Source of the DNA: Microcaldota archaeon
GTDB taxonomy: Archaea > Micrarchaeota > Micrarchaeia > Micrarchaeales > Micrarchaeaceae
NCBI GenBank assembly: GCA_021798935.1
Contig: JAJZBL010000002.1
Span: forward strand, 108,561 to 172,560
Reading direction: 5' to 3'
Length of the DNA stretch: 64,000 nt
The notes under the pieces were generated by a model. That model had not been told where the DNA came from. It saw only the letters and a program-made list of their open reading frames with translations, and did no database searches. Shown here in pieces: positions 26,703 to 35,749 of the stretch; the stretch's first letter is position 1, and the number at the start of each line of letters is the position of its first letter. Made by a program: the position numbers and the translations under genes.

Positions 26703-26792
26703 CGGGCCCGACGGGATTTTCATATCTCTAATTTGAACCCGTGACCTTCACCTTAGGAGGATGTCGCTCTATCCAAGCTGAGCTACGGGCCC
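26703..26792 (-). tRNA. tRNA-Arg (anticodon CCU) with a 15-nt T-loop intron
   Basis: Minus-strand cloverleaf: acceptor GGGCCCG/CGGGCCC, D-stem GCTC/GAGC, anticodon loop CTCCTAA, T-stem ACGGG/CCCGT, discriminator G. The T-loop is 22 nt instead of 7. TTCA and TGAA inside it form the 4-bp helix of a relaxed bulge-helix-bulge with AAT bulges on both strands. Cutting each bulge after its second base removes TTAGAGATATGAAAA (26717-26731) and leaves the normal loop TTCAAAT. Confidence 0.88.
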
Positions 26793-26951
26793 ACAGTTTA
26801 TTAACACTTAAATTATATAGGCAAATTATTTATTATTTGGTATTTATCTTATGGCTTTTTTGCATAACTCAAATAATAGCAATTATGGATTTGTAATATA
26901 TACTAAATTCTAATGGCAATGGTTTCTCACTTATTTTGTAAATTGCAATTT

Positions 26952-28847
26952 TCACATGCGGTCTATTGGGTTAATACCAAGTATTTTCATCGCTTTTGAA
27001 GATACTTTTTCAAAAGCACTAACCAGAAGCAGCCTTGCATATTTTAGATCCTGGTCGTCAACCTTTATAACAGGGCAAGCTTCATAGAATTTGCTAAATA
27101 ACGTCGATAACTTTGACAGATATTCTACGATTAAATTAGGCTTTAACTCTCTTGATGCTCTTTCCAATATCTCTTGGCTTATAGACAAGAGCTTGATTAT
27201 TTCAAATTCATAATCTGTAGAGAGTTTTGAAAAATCTGCTTTTTTGACATCTAATTTGCCATTGTAATTCTCTAATATATGGACAGCCCTTGCACGTGTA
27301 TATTCACAGTAGGGTCCGGAATTGCCTTCGAAGTTAAGTGCATTTTCCCATGAAAATATAAGCTCTTTTTCATTTGACATCTTAAGGAATTCATACCTTA
27401 TCGCACTTACTGATATATTCCTTGCTACAAAATCCTTCTCAGAGTCAGTCAGGTTAAACCTACTTCCTATAAGGCTCAATGCACGTGTATATGCTTCATT
27501 TATAAGGTCATCTGCCGTATATCCTAGCCATGTGCCCTTTCTGCCTGCGAGCTTTTGCCCTTCCAGGTTAACCATTCCGTATGCTAAATGGTTAAACCCC
27601 TCTGCCAATTTTTCTCCCCCAACCAACTCTATAGAAAGCTTTACAAGAGATTGCTCGTAGCTTTGCCTTGAATCAATTGTATTTATAGTAATTTTGGCAT
27701 TTCCAAAAGGCTTGTCTTCTCCATTTATTGATGTTGTATAAAGTGGCTTTCCATTGGGCTGCTTATCCATGAATTTTGAAAACTTGAAAACTCCATTTAT
27801 TATTCCAAATTTCCATAGGTGAAAAGCAATATCTTTAGCAAGGTAATCTGGAGTTCCATTGCTGCGTATCAGCACCTTGAACTGCTCTTTAAGCCCTTTT
27901 ATTTCAGGAGGCAAATTCTCTATTTTGCTGTAATTTATTACAATACATCCTTCATATTTTTTATCTGTAGATTTTTCTACTATACCCCTCTTTAAAAGCA
28001 GATCCATTGCCTTTTCAAGCAAGTTGTTTCTTACTATATCGCTTTCCCAAATCAAGTCATCATGATATATATTAAGCTTGAAAGCTGTTTCATATTCTGC
28101 TGCAATATAACTGGATACAGAGTCATGGAGCAGATTTGATTCATAAGTACCATCAATTTCCATCGCTTTTGACAATTCCTTTATCTCCTCCTCTATATTA
28201 TTGCTTTGCATATATGAGTTTGCTGCTACATATATCTTTCCTATATAATGGTCGTATTTCTCCTCGGGATTAAGCTCTATGTTAAGTTTTTCCTTGTTAA
28301 TTAATCCCCATAAGGCTTCGGCGGACTGGAGTCCCAAGTCATCTATATAATCTTCCCTTTCAACCTCATAGCCGCAACTTTCCATTATGTTTGATATAGT
28401 ATCCCCAAGCAATGCACTTCTGACCTGACCTACATGCCAAGGGTGCACAGGGTTAACACTTGGAGACTCCACTATCACCTTTATGCCTTTCCCTTCATCT
28501 GACCCCATGAAATCTTCTCCTTCTAAATGCACTAATTCCAGTACCAATTTTGAAAACGCTCCTTTATCCAGGTAAAAGTTTATAAATCCGTTTTCTACTT
28601 TTGCATCTTCAAAATAATCCAAATTGGATAGGTATGGCTTTATTGATTCCATTAAAGAATCCATGCTTATACTGTGAGACTTAGATATTTTCATAAGAAG
28701 ATTCGATGATAAGTCTCCAAATTTTTTTGAAAGCTCAATAGTTGATTCTATATCATCCAATGTATAATCCAAGTTCAACGAACTTGTAAAATCCTTTAGC
28801 TTTGCAGATATAACCCCTTTTACTTTTGAAAATGGTGAATTTGTCAT
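26952..28847 (-). CDS. argS: Arginyl-tRNA synthetase
   Basis: Class I synthetase of 631 aa. N-terminal tRNA-binding domain, HIGH-type HPWHVGQVR, and the KMSKS region replaced by GRKGTWLG as usual in archaeal ArgRS. The helical anticodon-binding domain follows (SGPYCEYTRARAVHIL). It lies 160 bp beyond tRNA-Arg on the same strand. Confidence 0.95.
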   Translation of the reverse strand: MTNSPFSKVKGVISAKLKDFTSSLNLDYTLDDIESTIELSKKFGDLSSNLLMKISKSHSISMDSLMESIKPYLSNLDYFEDAKVENGFINFYLDKGAFSKLVLELVHLEGEDFMGSDEGKGIKVIVESPSVNPVHPWHVGQVRSALLGDTISNIMESCGYEVEREDYIDDLGLQSAEALWGLINKEKLNIELNPEEKYDHYIGKIYVAANSYMQSNNIEEEIKELSKAMEIDGTYESNLLHDSVSSYIAAEYETAFKLNIYHDDLIWESDIVRNNLLEKAMDLLLKRGIVEKSTDKKYEGCIVINYSKIENLPPEIKGLKEQFKVLIRSNGTPDYLAKDIAFHLWKFGIINGVFKFSKFMDKQPNGKPLYTTSINGEDKPFGNAKITINTIDSRQSYEQSLVKLSIELVGGEKLAEGFNHLAYGMVNLEGQKLAGRKGTWLGYTADDLINEAYTRALSLIGSRFNLTDSEKDFVARNISVSAIRYEFLKMSNEKELIFSWENALNFEGNSGPYCEYTRARAVHILENYNGKLDVKKADFSKLSTDYEFEIIKLLSISQEILERASRELKPNLIVEYLSKLSTLFSKFYEACPVIKVDDQDLKYARLLLVSAFEKVSSKAMKILGINPIDRM

Positions 28848-28980
28848 TTATAAAACCTATAAAATTTAAAAGCGATAAAATGCTTATATAATAATAGTAT
28901 TTGCTAAAAACTAAAAGAATATATGGTTTCCTGAATAAGCTTATAATGTAAATTTAATACATTGAATATATGGTGATTTT

Positions 28981-29886
28981 ATATCAAAGGTATTCACATA
29001 TAATAAAAAGTTGGTTGTATATCTGCCTTACGATGTAATCTCAGGGCTGAATATAGAAGAAGGCGATGATGTAGACTTCTTTAAATACAAAAGCAAATAC
29101 TTCATATTTGCAAAAAAAAGCGACATAACGGATCTTCTTGTAAGAACTTATCAGAATGACAAACAGAAGGGAGGCATTAGCACAGGTGAATTGGAGGTCC
29201 TAAAAAAACTAGACACTATAAGATACAATTATAGGGATATGGAGAATATAAAATCTAAACTAAGCAAAGAAGATATTGATATTCTTAACCAGCTCGTCAA
29301 CAAGAAAATTGTCGTACCTTTGACAAATAAAGAAGGAATCACATTATACAGTATATCAAAGGATATATATGATAAGTATCTTCTGCGCAACAAGAATCTG
29401 GCAAGCGGCAATTACCAGGAGAAAAATGGGCCTGAAAAGGAATCAATTAAAGAGAAACCTGCATCTTTAGAGAGTAAAGCAAAAATCCTTACAAGCCGTA
29501 ACCAGCCTGCTGCCAAGCTAGACACAAAAAATGAGATTATTGATGAAAGCCAGAAATTTATAGATGAATTGAGAGCAAAAGGGTATATTGTTGTAGATAC
29601 CGAATCTGAAGCGACTAACTTATCTATAGCATTGGAAGACAGTATAAGGCAGGGATTGGTAGTAGGAACTAGGTCATTTAATAAAAAATTCTACATTGCA
29701 CTTAAAAGTTTTATAGTAAACAACTCTACCAAAGTGCTCCCTCTTATGAAGGATGAAGCAAAATCTATTGATGATATCTCAAAGGAAACAGGTATTGATG
29801 ATGATGGTGTACGCACAATACTATATATTTTATCAGAAAATGGAGAAGTGACAGAACTTAGAAGAGATATATTCAAGATGGCTTGA
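28981..29886 (+). CDS. AbrB-like plus winged-helix regulator, start codon uncertain
   Basis: An N-terminal SpoVT/AbrB-type swapped-hairpin (SKVFTYNKKLVVYLPYDVI then GLNIEEGDDVDFF), a charged linker, and a C-terminal winged helix (KSIDDISKETGIDDDGVRTILYIL). The AbrB homology begins upstream of the first ordinary start (TTG 29011). GGTGA at 28972-28976 precedes an ATA codon at 28981 that would start exactly at the domain boundary. I therefore place the start there tentatively; TTG 29011 would clip the first strand. Confidence 0.6.
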   Translation: MSKVFTYNKKLVVYLPYDVISGLNIEEGDDVDFFKYKSKYFIFAKKSDITDLLVRTYQNDKQKGGISTGELEVLKKLDTIRYNYRDMENIKSKLSKEDIDILNQLVNKKIVVPLTNKEGITLYSISKDIYDKYLLRNKNLASGNYQEKNGPEKESIKEKPASLESKAKILTSRNQPAAKLDTKNEIIDESQKFIDELRAKGYIVVDTESEATNLSIALEDSIRQGLVVGTRSFNKKFYIALKSFIVNNSTKVLPLMKDEAKSIDDISKETGIDDDGVRTILYILSENGEVTELRRDIFKMA

Positions 29887-29891
29887 CTTAT

Positions 29892-30050
29892 TCAAGCATA
29901 TACGACAAAGTGATTTACAGCAAGTATTATCACAGCTACAACTATTATGGTTACCAATATGAATTTAGGATTAACCTTTGGGCCATTTGTAGGTGCATCA
30001 TAAAAGCTGAGTACACCAGCCGAAGACTGTGGAGAAGCTAAACTTGCCAT
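29892..30050 (-). CDS. Sec61-beta / SecG-type translocon subunit
   Basis: 52-aa protein: MASLASPQSSAGVLSFYDAP ... GPKVNPKFILVTIIVVAVIILA. The 'SSAGL..YYD' start, a conserved Pro-Lys before the helix and a single C-terminal transmembrane segment are the archaeal Sec61-beta pattern. It completes the SecYE channel and is tail-anchored. Confidence 0.88.
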   Translation of the reverse strand: MASLASPQSSAGVLSFYDAPTNGPKVNPKFILVTIIVVAVIILAVNHFVVYA

Positions 30051-30127
30051 TTATTCACTTGATTTAATTTCAAAAATTAACAGTAAGTATTTGTCAAAAA
30101 CGTTTATATAACTTATCTTTATGTGCT

Positions 30128-31852
30128 TTAGGATATACCTTTTTTCCTTATAAACGTAAATCCATCCATAAATAGGTATTTTGAATTAGAAAGTAGCATA
30201 GTGTAAATTGCGTCTTCTGGTGTAAGTGCTACTGACCTCATGCTCAGGTTCATTCCAGTATTAAGGACCGATCCATACCCTGATAAATGATTTAGGTGCT
30301 CCAGCAGATGCCTGAAACTTGGATTTTCATTTGAAACTGTTTGGATATCTACACTGCCGTCAATCCTCATCACCGAATGCATTGCAGGCTTTGCTTCTTC
30401 TTTTACCTGATGTGCTACGCTCATAAGCTCTTGTACCCTTCCCTGCTCATAATCGGTCATGGCAGATGCATCTTCTGAAAGCAGTGATGCTCCGTAATTA
30501 TAGAAAAGACCCTCCCTTTTGATGTATTTATCTAATCTTCCCTTTGCCCGATCATCACGGGTTGATGAAAGTATGCTCCTATTTCCCAACCCTAATCTTG
30601 AGTACTCAGATCTTCCTTGGAACCAAAGGACATAATTTCCATCTTCTATTAGCTCTGCTGCATGCTCCGCTTGATCCTTTTGGTTCTCTCTTTCAGGCTT
30701 TAGCCTGTTTGATTTTGCTGCATCCTCTATAGCTTCTTCACTGTATGACTCTCCAAGATAAGGAATAAAATTATAGTGGCTGATGCCATTCAACTCATAA
30801 TTCAGGTACATCGCAGACCCTAAAGCCCGCCCTCCTTTGCTCGGATAAGGAGATATGTATAGATTGCTTATGTTCTCTGTATGGCCTATTTTGTAATTCA
30901 GCTTTGTATTTGATGCTATCTCCCCTCCTATCACAATATCCTTTATGCTGTACCTATCTATTGCACTTTCTGTGAACTTTGAGAATAAGTATTCTATTTC
31001 CTGTTGAACCATATAGGAAAACCTTTCCTTTGGATATTTCCAAGCTATATCCCTAAGTAATTTGTATTGCCTTAAAGGCCCGTACTTACTGTGTATATAA
31101 GTTCCATCAACATCCAATATGCCTTTAATAATATTGTCATTTATGCTATAGGGATATGAATATATTGACATCTCCATCAAGCGCTTTGCATCTAAATCGC
31201 CATGCATTCCGAGTATGGAGCTTGCCTGCGAGTAAATTCGGCCGATGGAATTTTTAGGTTTTATGTTAATCTGGCTTTCCAACTTGCCTTTCTTAAAAGT
31301 CGAGACAATTCCAGACAAACCTCCTCCATTAATATCCATTGTAATTACTAAAGAATCATTAAATGGAGAGGTAAATGCGGAGAGTGCGGATTCAGCTAAT
31401 TGGCTGTTTACTTCATGGAGGTTGAAATCCCTGAAACCTAAAGATTTTAGATTCTTGTAAACATGATTCTTTCCAAGATATCTGCACATGGGTGAAGTTC
31501 CGATATCTTCTGAAATGTATTTTATTTTGCGCTTGAAATGCTCAAGATTCGGGCCTCCAAAATTACCTATTTCATAATTGTATATATTCTCATTTAATCG
31601 CTTTGCTATCCTTCTTGCATTCCCTTCAGTATCCATGCTGCAAAATGCGATTTCTTTGACATCAGAGGGCTTTATATTTGCGTAATTCAGCGCTGCTTTG
31701 ATAGAGTTGCTTGGAAATGAAGGCTCCATTAATATTCCAGTAAACTTCTCCTCGTTTGATGCATAGATTATATTGCTGCTGTCAATTAAAGCAGCTCCTG
31801 AATCTGTCCCATCCCAAATGCCTAATATATACATTGAACTTCTTATTGGCAT
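30128..31852 (-). CDS. Carbamoyltransferase, NodU/CmcH family
   Basis: 574 aa. N-terminal ASKHA-like domain (ILGIWDGTDSGAALIDSSNI) and C-terminal carbamoyltransferase domain (WFQGRSEYSRLGLGNRSILS, GYGSVLNTGMNLS). The family transfers carbamoyl from carbamoyl phosphate to sugars or antibiotics, and some archaeal members act in surface-glycan or lipid modification. Two ATGs are possible (31852, 31834); the family usually starts near MYILGI at 31834. It is divergent from the pilin gene. Confidence 0.85.
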   Translation of the reverse strand: MPIRSSMYILGIWDGTDSGAALIDSSNIIYASNEEKFTGILMEPSFPSNSIKAALNYANIKPSDVKEIAFCSMDTEGNARRIAKRLNENIYNYEIGNFGGPNLEHFKRKIKYISEDIGTSPMCRYLGKNHVYKNLKSLGFRDFNLHEVNSQLAESALSAFTSPFNDSLVITMDINGGGLSGIVSTFKKGKLESQINIKPKNSIGRIYSQASSILGMHGDLDAKRLMEMSIYSYPYSINDNIIKGILDVDGTYIHSKYGPLRQYKLLRDIAWKYPKERFSYMVQQEIEYLFSKFTESAIDRYSIKDIVIGGEIASNTKLNYKIGHTENISNLYISPYPSKGGRALGSAMYLNYELNGISHYNFIPYLGESYSEEAIEDAAKSNRLKPERENQKDQAEHAAELIEDGNYVLWFQGRSEYSRLGLGNRSILSSTRDDRAKGRLDKYIKREGLFYNYGASLLSEDASAMTDYEQGRVQELMSVAHQVKEEAKPAMHSVMRIDGSVDIQTVSNENPSFRHLLEHLNHLSGYGSVLNTGMNLSMRSVALTPEDAIYTMLLSNSKYLFMDGFTFIRKKGIS

Positions 31853-31929
31853 TAATATATTATAAAATATTATACAAAAAAATCGGTTACTTAGTAATTG
31901 TTTTGCAAACTTATGCTTCCCTTTAAGAA

Positions 31930-31965
31930 AAATATTTAAATATACTCTTTCAATTAGTATGTTAA
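31930..31965 (+). promoter_or_regulatory. Strong TATA promoter of the pilin gene
   Basis: AAATATTTAAATATACT at about 31930-31946 is a good archaeal BRE/TATA element; initiation is expected near 31962. GAGGT (31969-31973) then serves ATG 31980. Confidence 0.6.
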
Positions 31966-31979
31966 GCAGAGGTAATAAT

Positions 31980-32363
31980 ATGGGACAAAAAGTAATTTCT
32001 TTTATATCTGTACATCAGGATAAAATTAGATTTTTAGCGCTTTTAAGTGCAGTGATTTTTGGGCTAGCTTCAATTACAGCAGGAGCTACTTCATATGCAA
32101 ACGTCACTAATACTATATGCGGCGTTTACACAGAGATAAAGACAATAGTGTTTATATTAGGATTAGTACTGGTTATACTAGGAGCTATAATGTATGCAGT
32201 AGGACACGTACTGCCAGCAACTTCAAGAGGTTCTATACAGGGTTATGGAACTGGAATGATAATGGCTGGTATAATAGCTGTAATAATAGCAGTTCTTGCA
32301 CCCTACATACTCAGTACAATAGGCGGCAATGCATATGCAAATGCAATTGCAAGTTGTACGTGA
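31980..32363 (+). CDS. VirB2/CedA1-like two-helix pilin candidate
   Basis: ~127 aa. The N-terminal hydrophobic segment ends in a likely signal-peptidase site (LASITAGATSYA|NVT), followed by two hydrophobic helices joined by a short loop with a single Arg (LPATSRGSIQGYGTG). This is the hairpin layout of VirB2/TrbC pilins and of CedA1/TedC in crenarchaea. Cysteines at both ends of the mature chain (NTICGVY, ASCT) could form a disulfide outside. ATG 31980 has a GAGGT site 6 nt upstream; ATG 31959 is also in frame. First gene of the secretion cluster. Confidence 0.65.
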   Translation: MGQKVISFISVHQDKIRFLALLSAVIFGLASITAGATSYANVTNTICGVYTEIKTIVFILGLVLVILGAIMYAVGHVLPATSRGSIQGYGTGMIMAGIIAVIIAVLAPYILSTIGGNAYANAIASCT

Positions 32364-32385
32364 ATGAAGTATGAATTTTAATATT

Positions 32386-32415
32386 GCCAAGGGTTTTACC
32401 CCTGGCCTTTTATAT
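32386..32415 (+). terminator. Hairpin terminator/attenuator after the pilin gene
   Basis: GCCAAGGG ... CCCCTGGC stem (32386-32406) followed by CTTTT. It would let the pilin be expressed at a higher level than the downstream machinery. Confidence 0.7.
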
Positions 32416-32440
32416 TTAGGGATGGGTTAGGGTTGTTTTT

Positions 32441-33172
32441 ATGGATTATAGGTTTTGGAATTACTCTTTAGAAGTTTATAGAGGTAATTTCAAGCTATTT
32501 CTATTTTTCTCTATTGCTTTTTTAATCGCTTTTGTAATACCTTTGTTCGCTTCAATACCTGCATATAGCGATTTGGGATCTATTTATTTACGATCATCAA
32601 GTGTATATTTTGGTGGAGGGATTTTAGGTTTCATAATCATAATAGTATCCTCTTTATTCTCCCTTTTGTTTCTGAGTTTTGCTATAGTCGCCATAAATCT
32701 GATAGTAAAACAGCAGAGGACCTCCGTAAAACTCAGCAGCAAGATGCTAAAAGGCATAGAAGTTTATACTTCTAGGGTATTTGTGCTTCTCTTAATATTT
32801 ACATTCATAATAATGGGTATAAACCTTTCACTGTATGGATCTGGATTTGATGGCATAGCTACAGCATTTGCAATACTGGTATTATCACCATTATTCATAT
32901 ATACTCCATCAAGCATTGTCATAGAAGATCGAAAAATAATTAATGCTATAATTGCAGGATCAAGATTCCTATTCAAAAAGTTAAATTACTTCCTTATTTT
33001 CTTAGTTTTCGGCATAATAATACTGTCTGTTGTGGGGTTTGTCTTTGACTTTATACCTAACCCTGTTGTCTCTGGTTACTTGCAGTTAATCGTAGACTCA
33101 TTGTTCGTGTTGCCTTTTTTAGTGCTGCTGCTTTCAGAAATGTATATCAGCAAATTTGCAATGCTAAAATGA
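32441..33172 (+). CDS. Polytopic membrane protein of the secretion cluster
   Basis: 243 aa with about six transmembrane helices and a conserved-looking PLFIYTPSSIVIEDRKIINAI segment, reminiscent of the widespread archaeal DUF4013/DUF7847-type bundle proteins. No catalytic motif. It lies between the pilin and the VirB6-like array, same strand, so probably part of assembly or insertion of the apparatus (inference). Confidence 0.55.
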   Translation: MDYRFWNYSLEVYRGNFKLFLFFSIAFLIAFVIPLFASIPAYSDLGSIYLRSSSVYFGGGILGFIIIIVSSLFSLLFLSFAIVAINLIVKQQRTSVKLSSKMLKGIEVYTSRVFVLLLIFTFIIMGINLSLYGSGFDGIATAFAILVLSPLFIYTPSSIVIEDRKIINAIIAGSRFLFKKLNYFLIFLVFGIIILSVVGFVFDFIPNPVVSGYLQLIVDSLFVLPFLVLLLSEMYISKFAMLK

Positions 33173-33230
33173 TAGCCTTTAATATTTTTATATTTTATAC
33201 TAAATTGTATTCATTGCATTAAATACTGTG

Positions 33231-34577
33231 ATGCCCGTGAAAAGACTCTATTTAATTTCACTTGCTTTGGCATTTATCTTACTTCTGAGTTATAGCGGTG
33301 CATCACCCACTTCGGCTACAAATTCTAGATGCATAGTAACAGGTACGGCAATTCCTATCGGCCAATGTGTGCTTTCAAGTTTCCCTATTGCACTTCTAGG
33401 TATAGGTATTTCATTGTTTATAATAGCAATCGCATTTATGGTAAATGTAATATTTAATTTGAAAGGCTTAAAGGCATGGTATGTGGGTGAGCTTTGGGAG
33501 GTCACAAAGAGCATGATTATCATAATCGTGGTTTTCACTGCAATACTTCTTTTAAGTTCTATAGCTATATTGAGTGTTCCTTCAACGAGTACGTGTAGTA
33601 ACAGCTATACCCCAACATCATCGGTAAGCAATAACCTTGGGGGGTTATATGGATTGAGCGATTGCTATTTACAGGAAGAATTCAACGATGTCAATACCTC
33701 GTTTTATGGATTATTCGGCTTGAGCATGGGTTTAGGTTCAATAAAAAGTCTTGAAATTGTGACATATATACCTATACCGTTGCCCGTAGTTTTTCAAATG
33801 GGTAGCATAGCAAACTTGTATGTAAGCAATATAATAGACCATACATCCTTAGCTTTATTCTCCTTTATAAAAGATTTAATGGAATTCTTAGTTCTACCTC
33901 TATATATTTTACTTAGGATAATACAATATGGATCAGGAGAATCCTTTTTTATGCTTGGACTAGCGATATTCCTCCCAATAGGTATAATACTTAGAGCATT
34001 CCCTACTTTGAGAGGCATAGGTGGAGAACTGATAGGCATTGGAATGGGTATTGGATTAATCCTGCCAATATTGCTTTTGTTTATAAATCAGCCAATAACC
34101 TCTTATATAGCGCCAGTCACTACATTCCCTCTTATAACTCAGACACTTGGATCAGAATTCTCGTTATCAACTAGCTCTCCTTCTGCTTTTGCTTCTGGAT
34201 TAGCTGGTGATGTCATAGCTGCGGCAGTAAATGTCTTTGCAGCACAAGAACTTGCTTTCACGCTGCCAGTAACTGCTAGTATAGGATTATCAAGTTCTAC
34301 AAGTTATATAACTAGCTGCTTAAGTTTAGGAAGTTGCAAAAACACATTTGACCCTGCTGTAGCTTTTACTTATGGCTTTTATTTAGGGATAGTAAACTTG
34401 GCAACGCCATCAGTTTATCCTTTATGGAATTTCTTGGTAGATATATCGCTTCCTATTTTATTATTTTACCTTTTATTAATATTAGATTTAATATTAGTTA
34501 TAATAATATCAGATTCAATAGCAAGATTTTTAGGTGGAAGGGTAAGATTAGGTATAGGTAAATTCAAGATTGCATAG
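33231..34577 (+). CDS. VirB6/TrbL-like polytopic protein 1 of 6
   Basis: Signal-peptide-like start, a short exported segment with cysteines, then many hydrophobic helices. The family motif is GIILRAFPTLRGIGGELIGI followed by GLILPILLLFI. It shares with the next five proteins an early helix preceded by VGELWEVTKSM. ATG 33231 preferred over the overlapping GTG 33228. Proposed inner-membrane channel subunit of a type IV secretion-like apparatus, by analogy with VirB6 and CedA. Confidence 0.65.
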   Translation: MPVKRLYLISLALAFILLLSYSGASPTSATNSRCIVTGTAIPIGQCVLSSFPIALLGIGISLFIIAIAFMVNVIFNLKGLKAWYVGELWEVTKSMIIIIVVFTAILLLSSIAILSVPSTSTCSNSYTPTSSVSNNLGGLYGLSDCYLQEEFNDVNTSFYGLFGLSMGLGSIKSLEIVTYIPIPLPVVFQMGSIANLYVSNIIDHTSLALFSFIKDLMEFLVLPLYILLRIIQYGSGESFFMLGLAIFLPIGIILRAFPTLRGIGGELIGIGMGIGLILPILLLFINQPITSYIAPVTTFPLITQTLGSEFSLSTSSPSAFASGLAGDVIAAAVNVFAAQELAFTLPVTASIGLSSSTSYITSCLSLGSCKNTFDPAVAFTYGFYLGIVNLATPSVYPLWNFLVDISLPILLFYLLLILDLILVIIISDSIARFLGGRVRLGIGKFKIA

Positions 34578-34584
34578 TGTTATT

Positions 34585-35739
34585 ATGAGTGTCGCAGTAA
34601 ATTCGTGCCAGTTGTTCGGTGGATCTAGCTATGTAACCGGATGGCTTGGGATTATATACCTTATATTAGGTGCATCGATATTCATAATAGTGATGGTTTA
34701 TATAATTAGCAAGCTGCTTACCCCTTCACTAAATGCTAAATTGACTGCAGTGGTGAGATCTGAGATAATGCAAGTATTCTTAATTGTAATAATAATACTT
34801 ATATTGATGTCATTTTTGGAAACATCCTGCAGCCTTACTATGGGGGTTAGCAAGAGCCTCACAGGAATGGATTTGACACCATTCCAATTTGCTGATTATT
34901 ATTTAGGTAATTTAGCTTTTGGAAGGGGTATAGATATACTTACCCAAGTCTATACTTATGCGATAACTTACGCTATAGATGCAAGGATTTGGGGCATTAT
35001 TGGATCTATAATAGGTGTAAGCACACCAGGGATAAATACAGAGGAATTTGGATTAAACTTCCCAGTAGGAGCGGATTTAGGTGGCATGTATTCTATAATA
35101 TCTGATGGATACATTGCAATTTTAGCTCCTTTGCTGGTAATTTCGATTGGAATGCTCCAGTTGCAGTGGCTCGCATTGCCTATAATAGAATATACTGCAT
35201 TTACTGTTGTGCTTCCAGTAGCTCTTGTCCTTAGGGTATTTTCATTTTCTGGTGGTGGGTTGAGGCGTGCCTCTAATGAATTCCTTGCCTTAGCAATAGC
35301 AATGTACCTTATATATCCACTGATGATTTCATTCGATGCATATGCAATTAATTTCATATTCAGCCCAGCAAACCCTGTTTATAGTTGCACAAACTGCCTT
35401 AATACACCATTTACTGTAAATTCGACAAGTTCTTCAGGGTTTTTCTCAAGTATATACAATTCCTCATCAACAGGAACGTCTACGGGATTCTCTGTCACAA
35501 GCCCATCAATAAATACATTGCTTAGCACAACAATACTTTCAAGCTATGCGTCTTCACTCTTCCCTCCTGAGGCAATCATTGAATTCAATTCGGTTATATC
35601 GCAGATGGGGCAGTATATTTTCACAGCTTTGTTCATGTTCGGTATTGATATAGTGGTAACAGCGGCTTTCGCAATGGGATTATCAAAGGGCCTGAATTCA
35701 GGAATAGAAGGAGCCGCATCATTCTGGTCAGGTATATGA
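34585..35739 (+). CDS. VirB6/TrbL-like polytopic protein 2 of 6
   Basis: Multi-helix protein with VLPVALVLRVFSFSGGGLRRA as its version of the shared motif and the early KLTAVVRSEIMQVFLIVII segment. An exported Ser/Thr-rich loop with a Cys pair (YSCTNCL) lies near residue 270. I use ATG 34585; a TTG 15 nt earlier overlaps the upstream stop. Confidence 0.65.
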   Translation: MSVAVNSCQLFGGSSYVTGWLGIIYLILGASIFIIVMVYIISKLLTPSLNAKLTAVVRSEIMQVFLIVIIILILMSFLETSCSLTMGVSKSLTGMDLTPFQFADYYLGNLAFGRGIDILTQVYTYAITYAIDARIWGIIGSIIGVSTPGINTEEFGLNFPVGADLGGMYSIISDGYIAILAPLLVISIGMLQLQWLALPIIEYTAFTVVLPVALVLRVFSFSGGGLRRASNEFLALAIAMYLIYPLMISFDAYAINFIFSPANPVYSCTNCLNTPFTVNSTSSSGFFSSIYNSSSTGTSTGFSVTSPSINTLLSTTILSSYASSLFPPEAIIEFNSVISQMGQYIFTALFMFGIDIVVTAAFAMGLSKGLNSGIEGAASFWSGI

Positions 35740-35749
35740 GGTTTGAAAA

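Noticed and set aside
26433..26744. Plus-strand ORF opposite the Lys/Ala-rich surface protein
   Set aside because: A shadow of a low-complexity coding region that also runs into tRNA-Arg.
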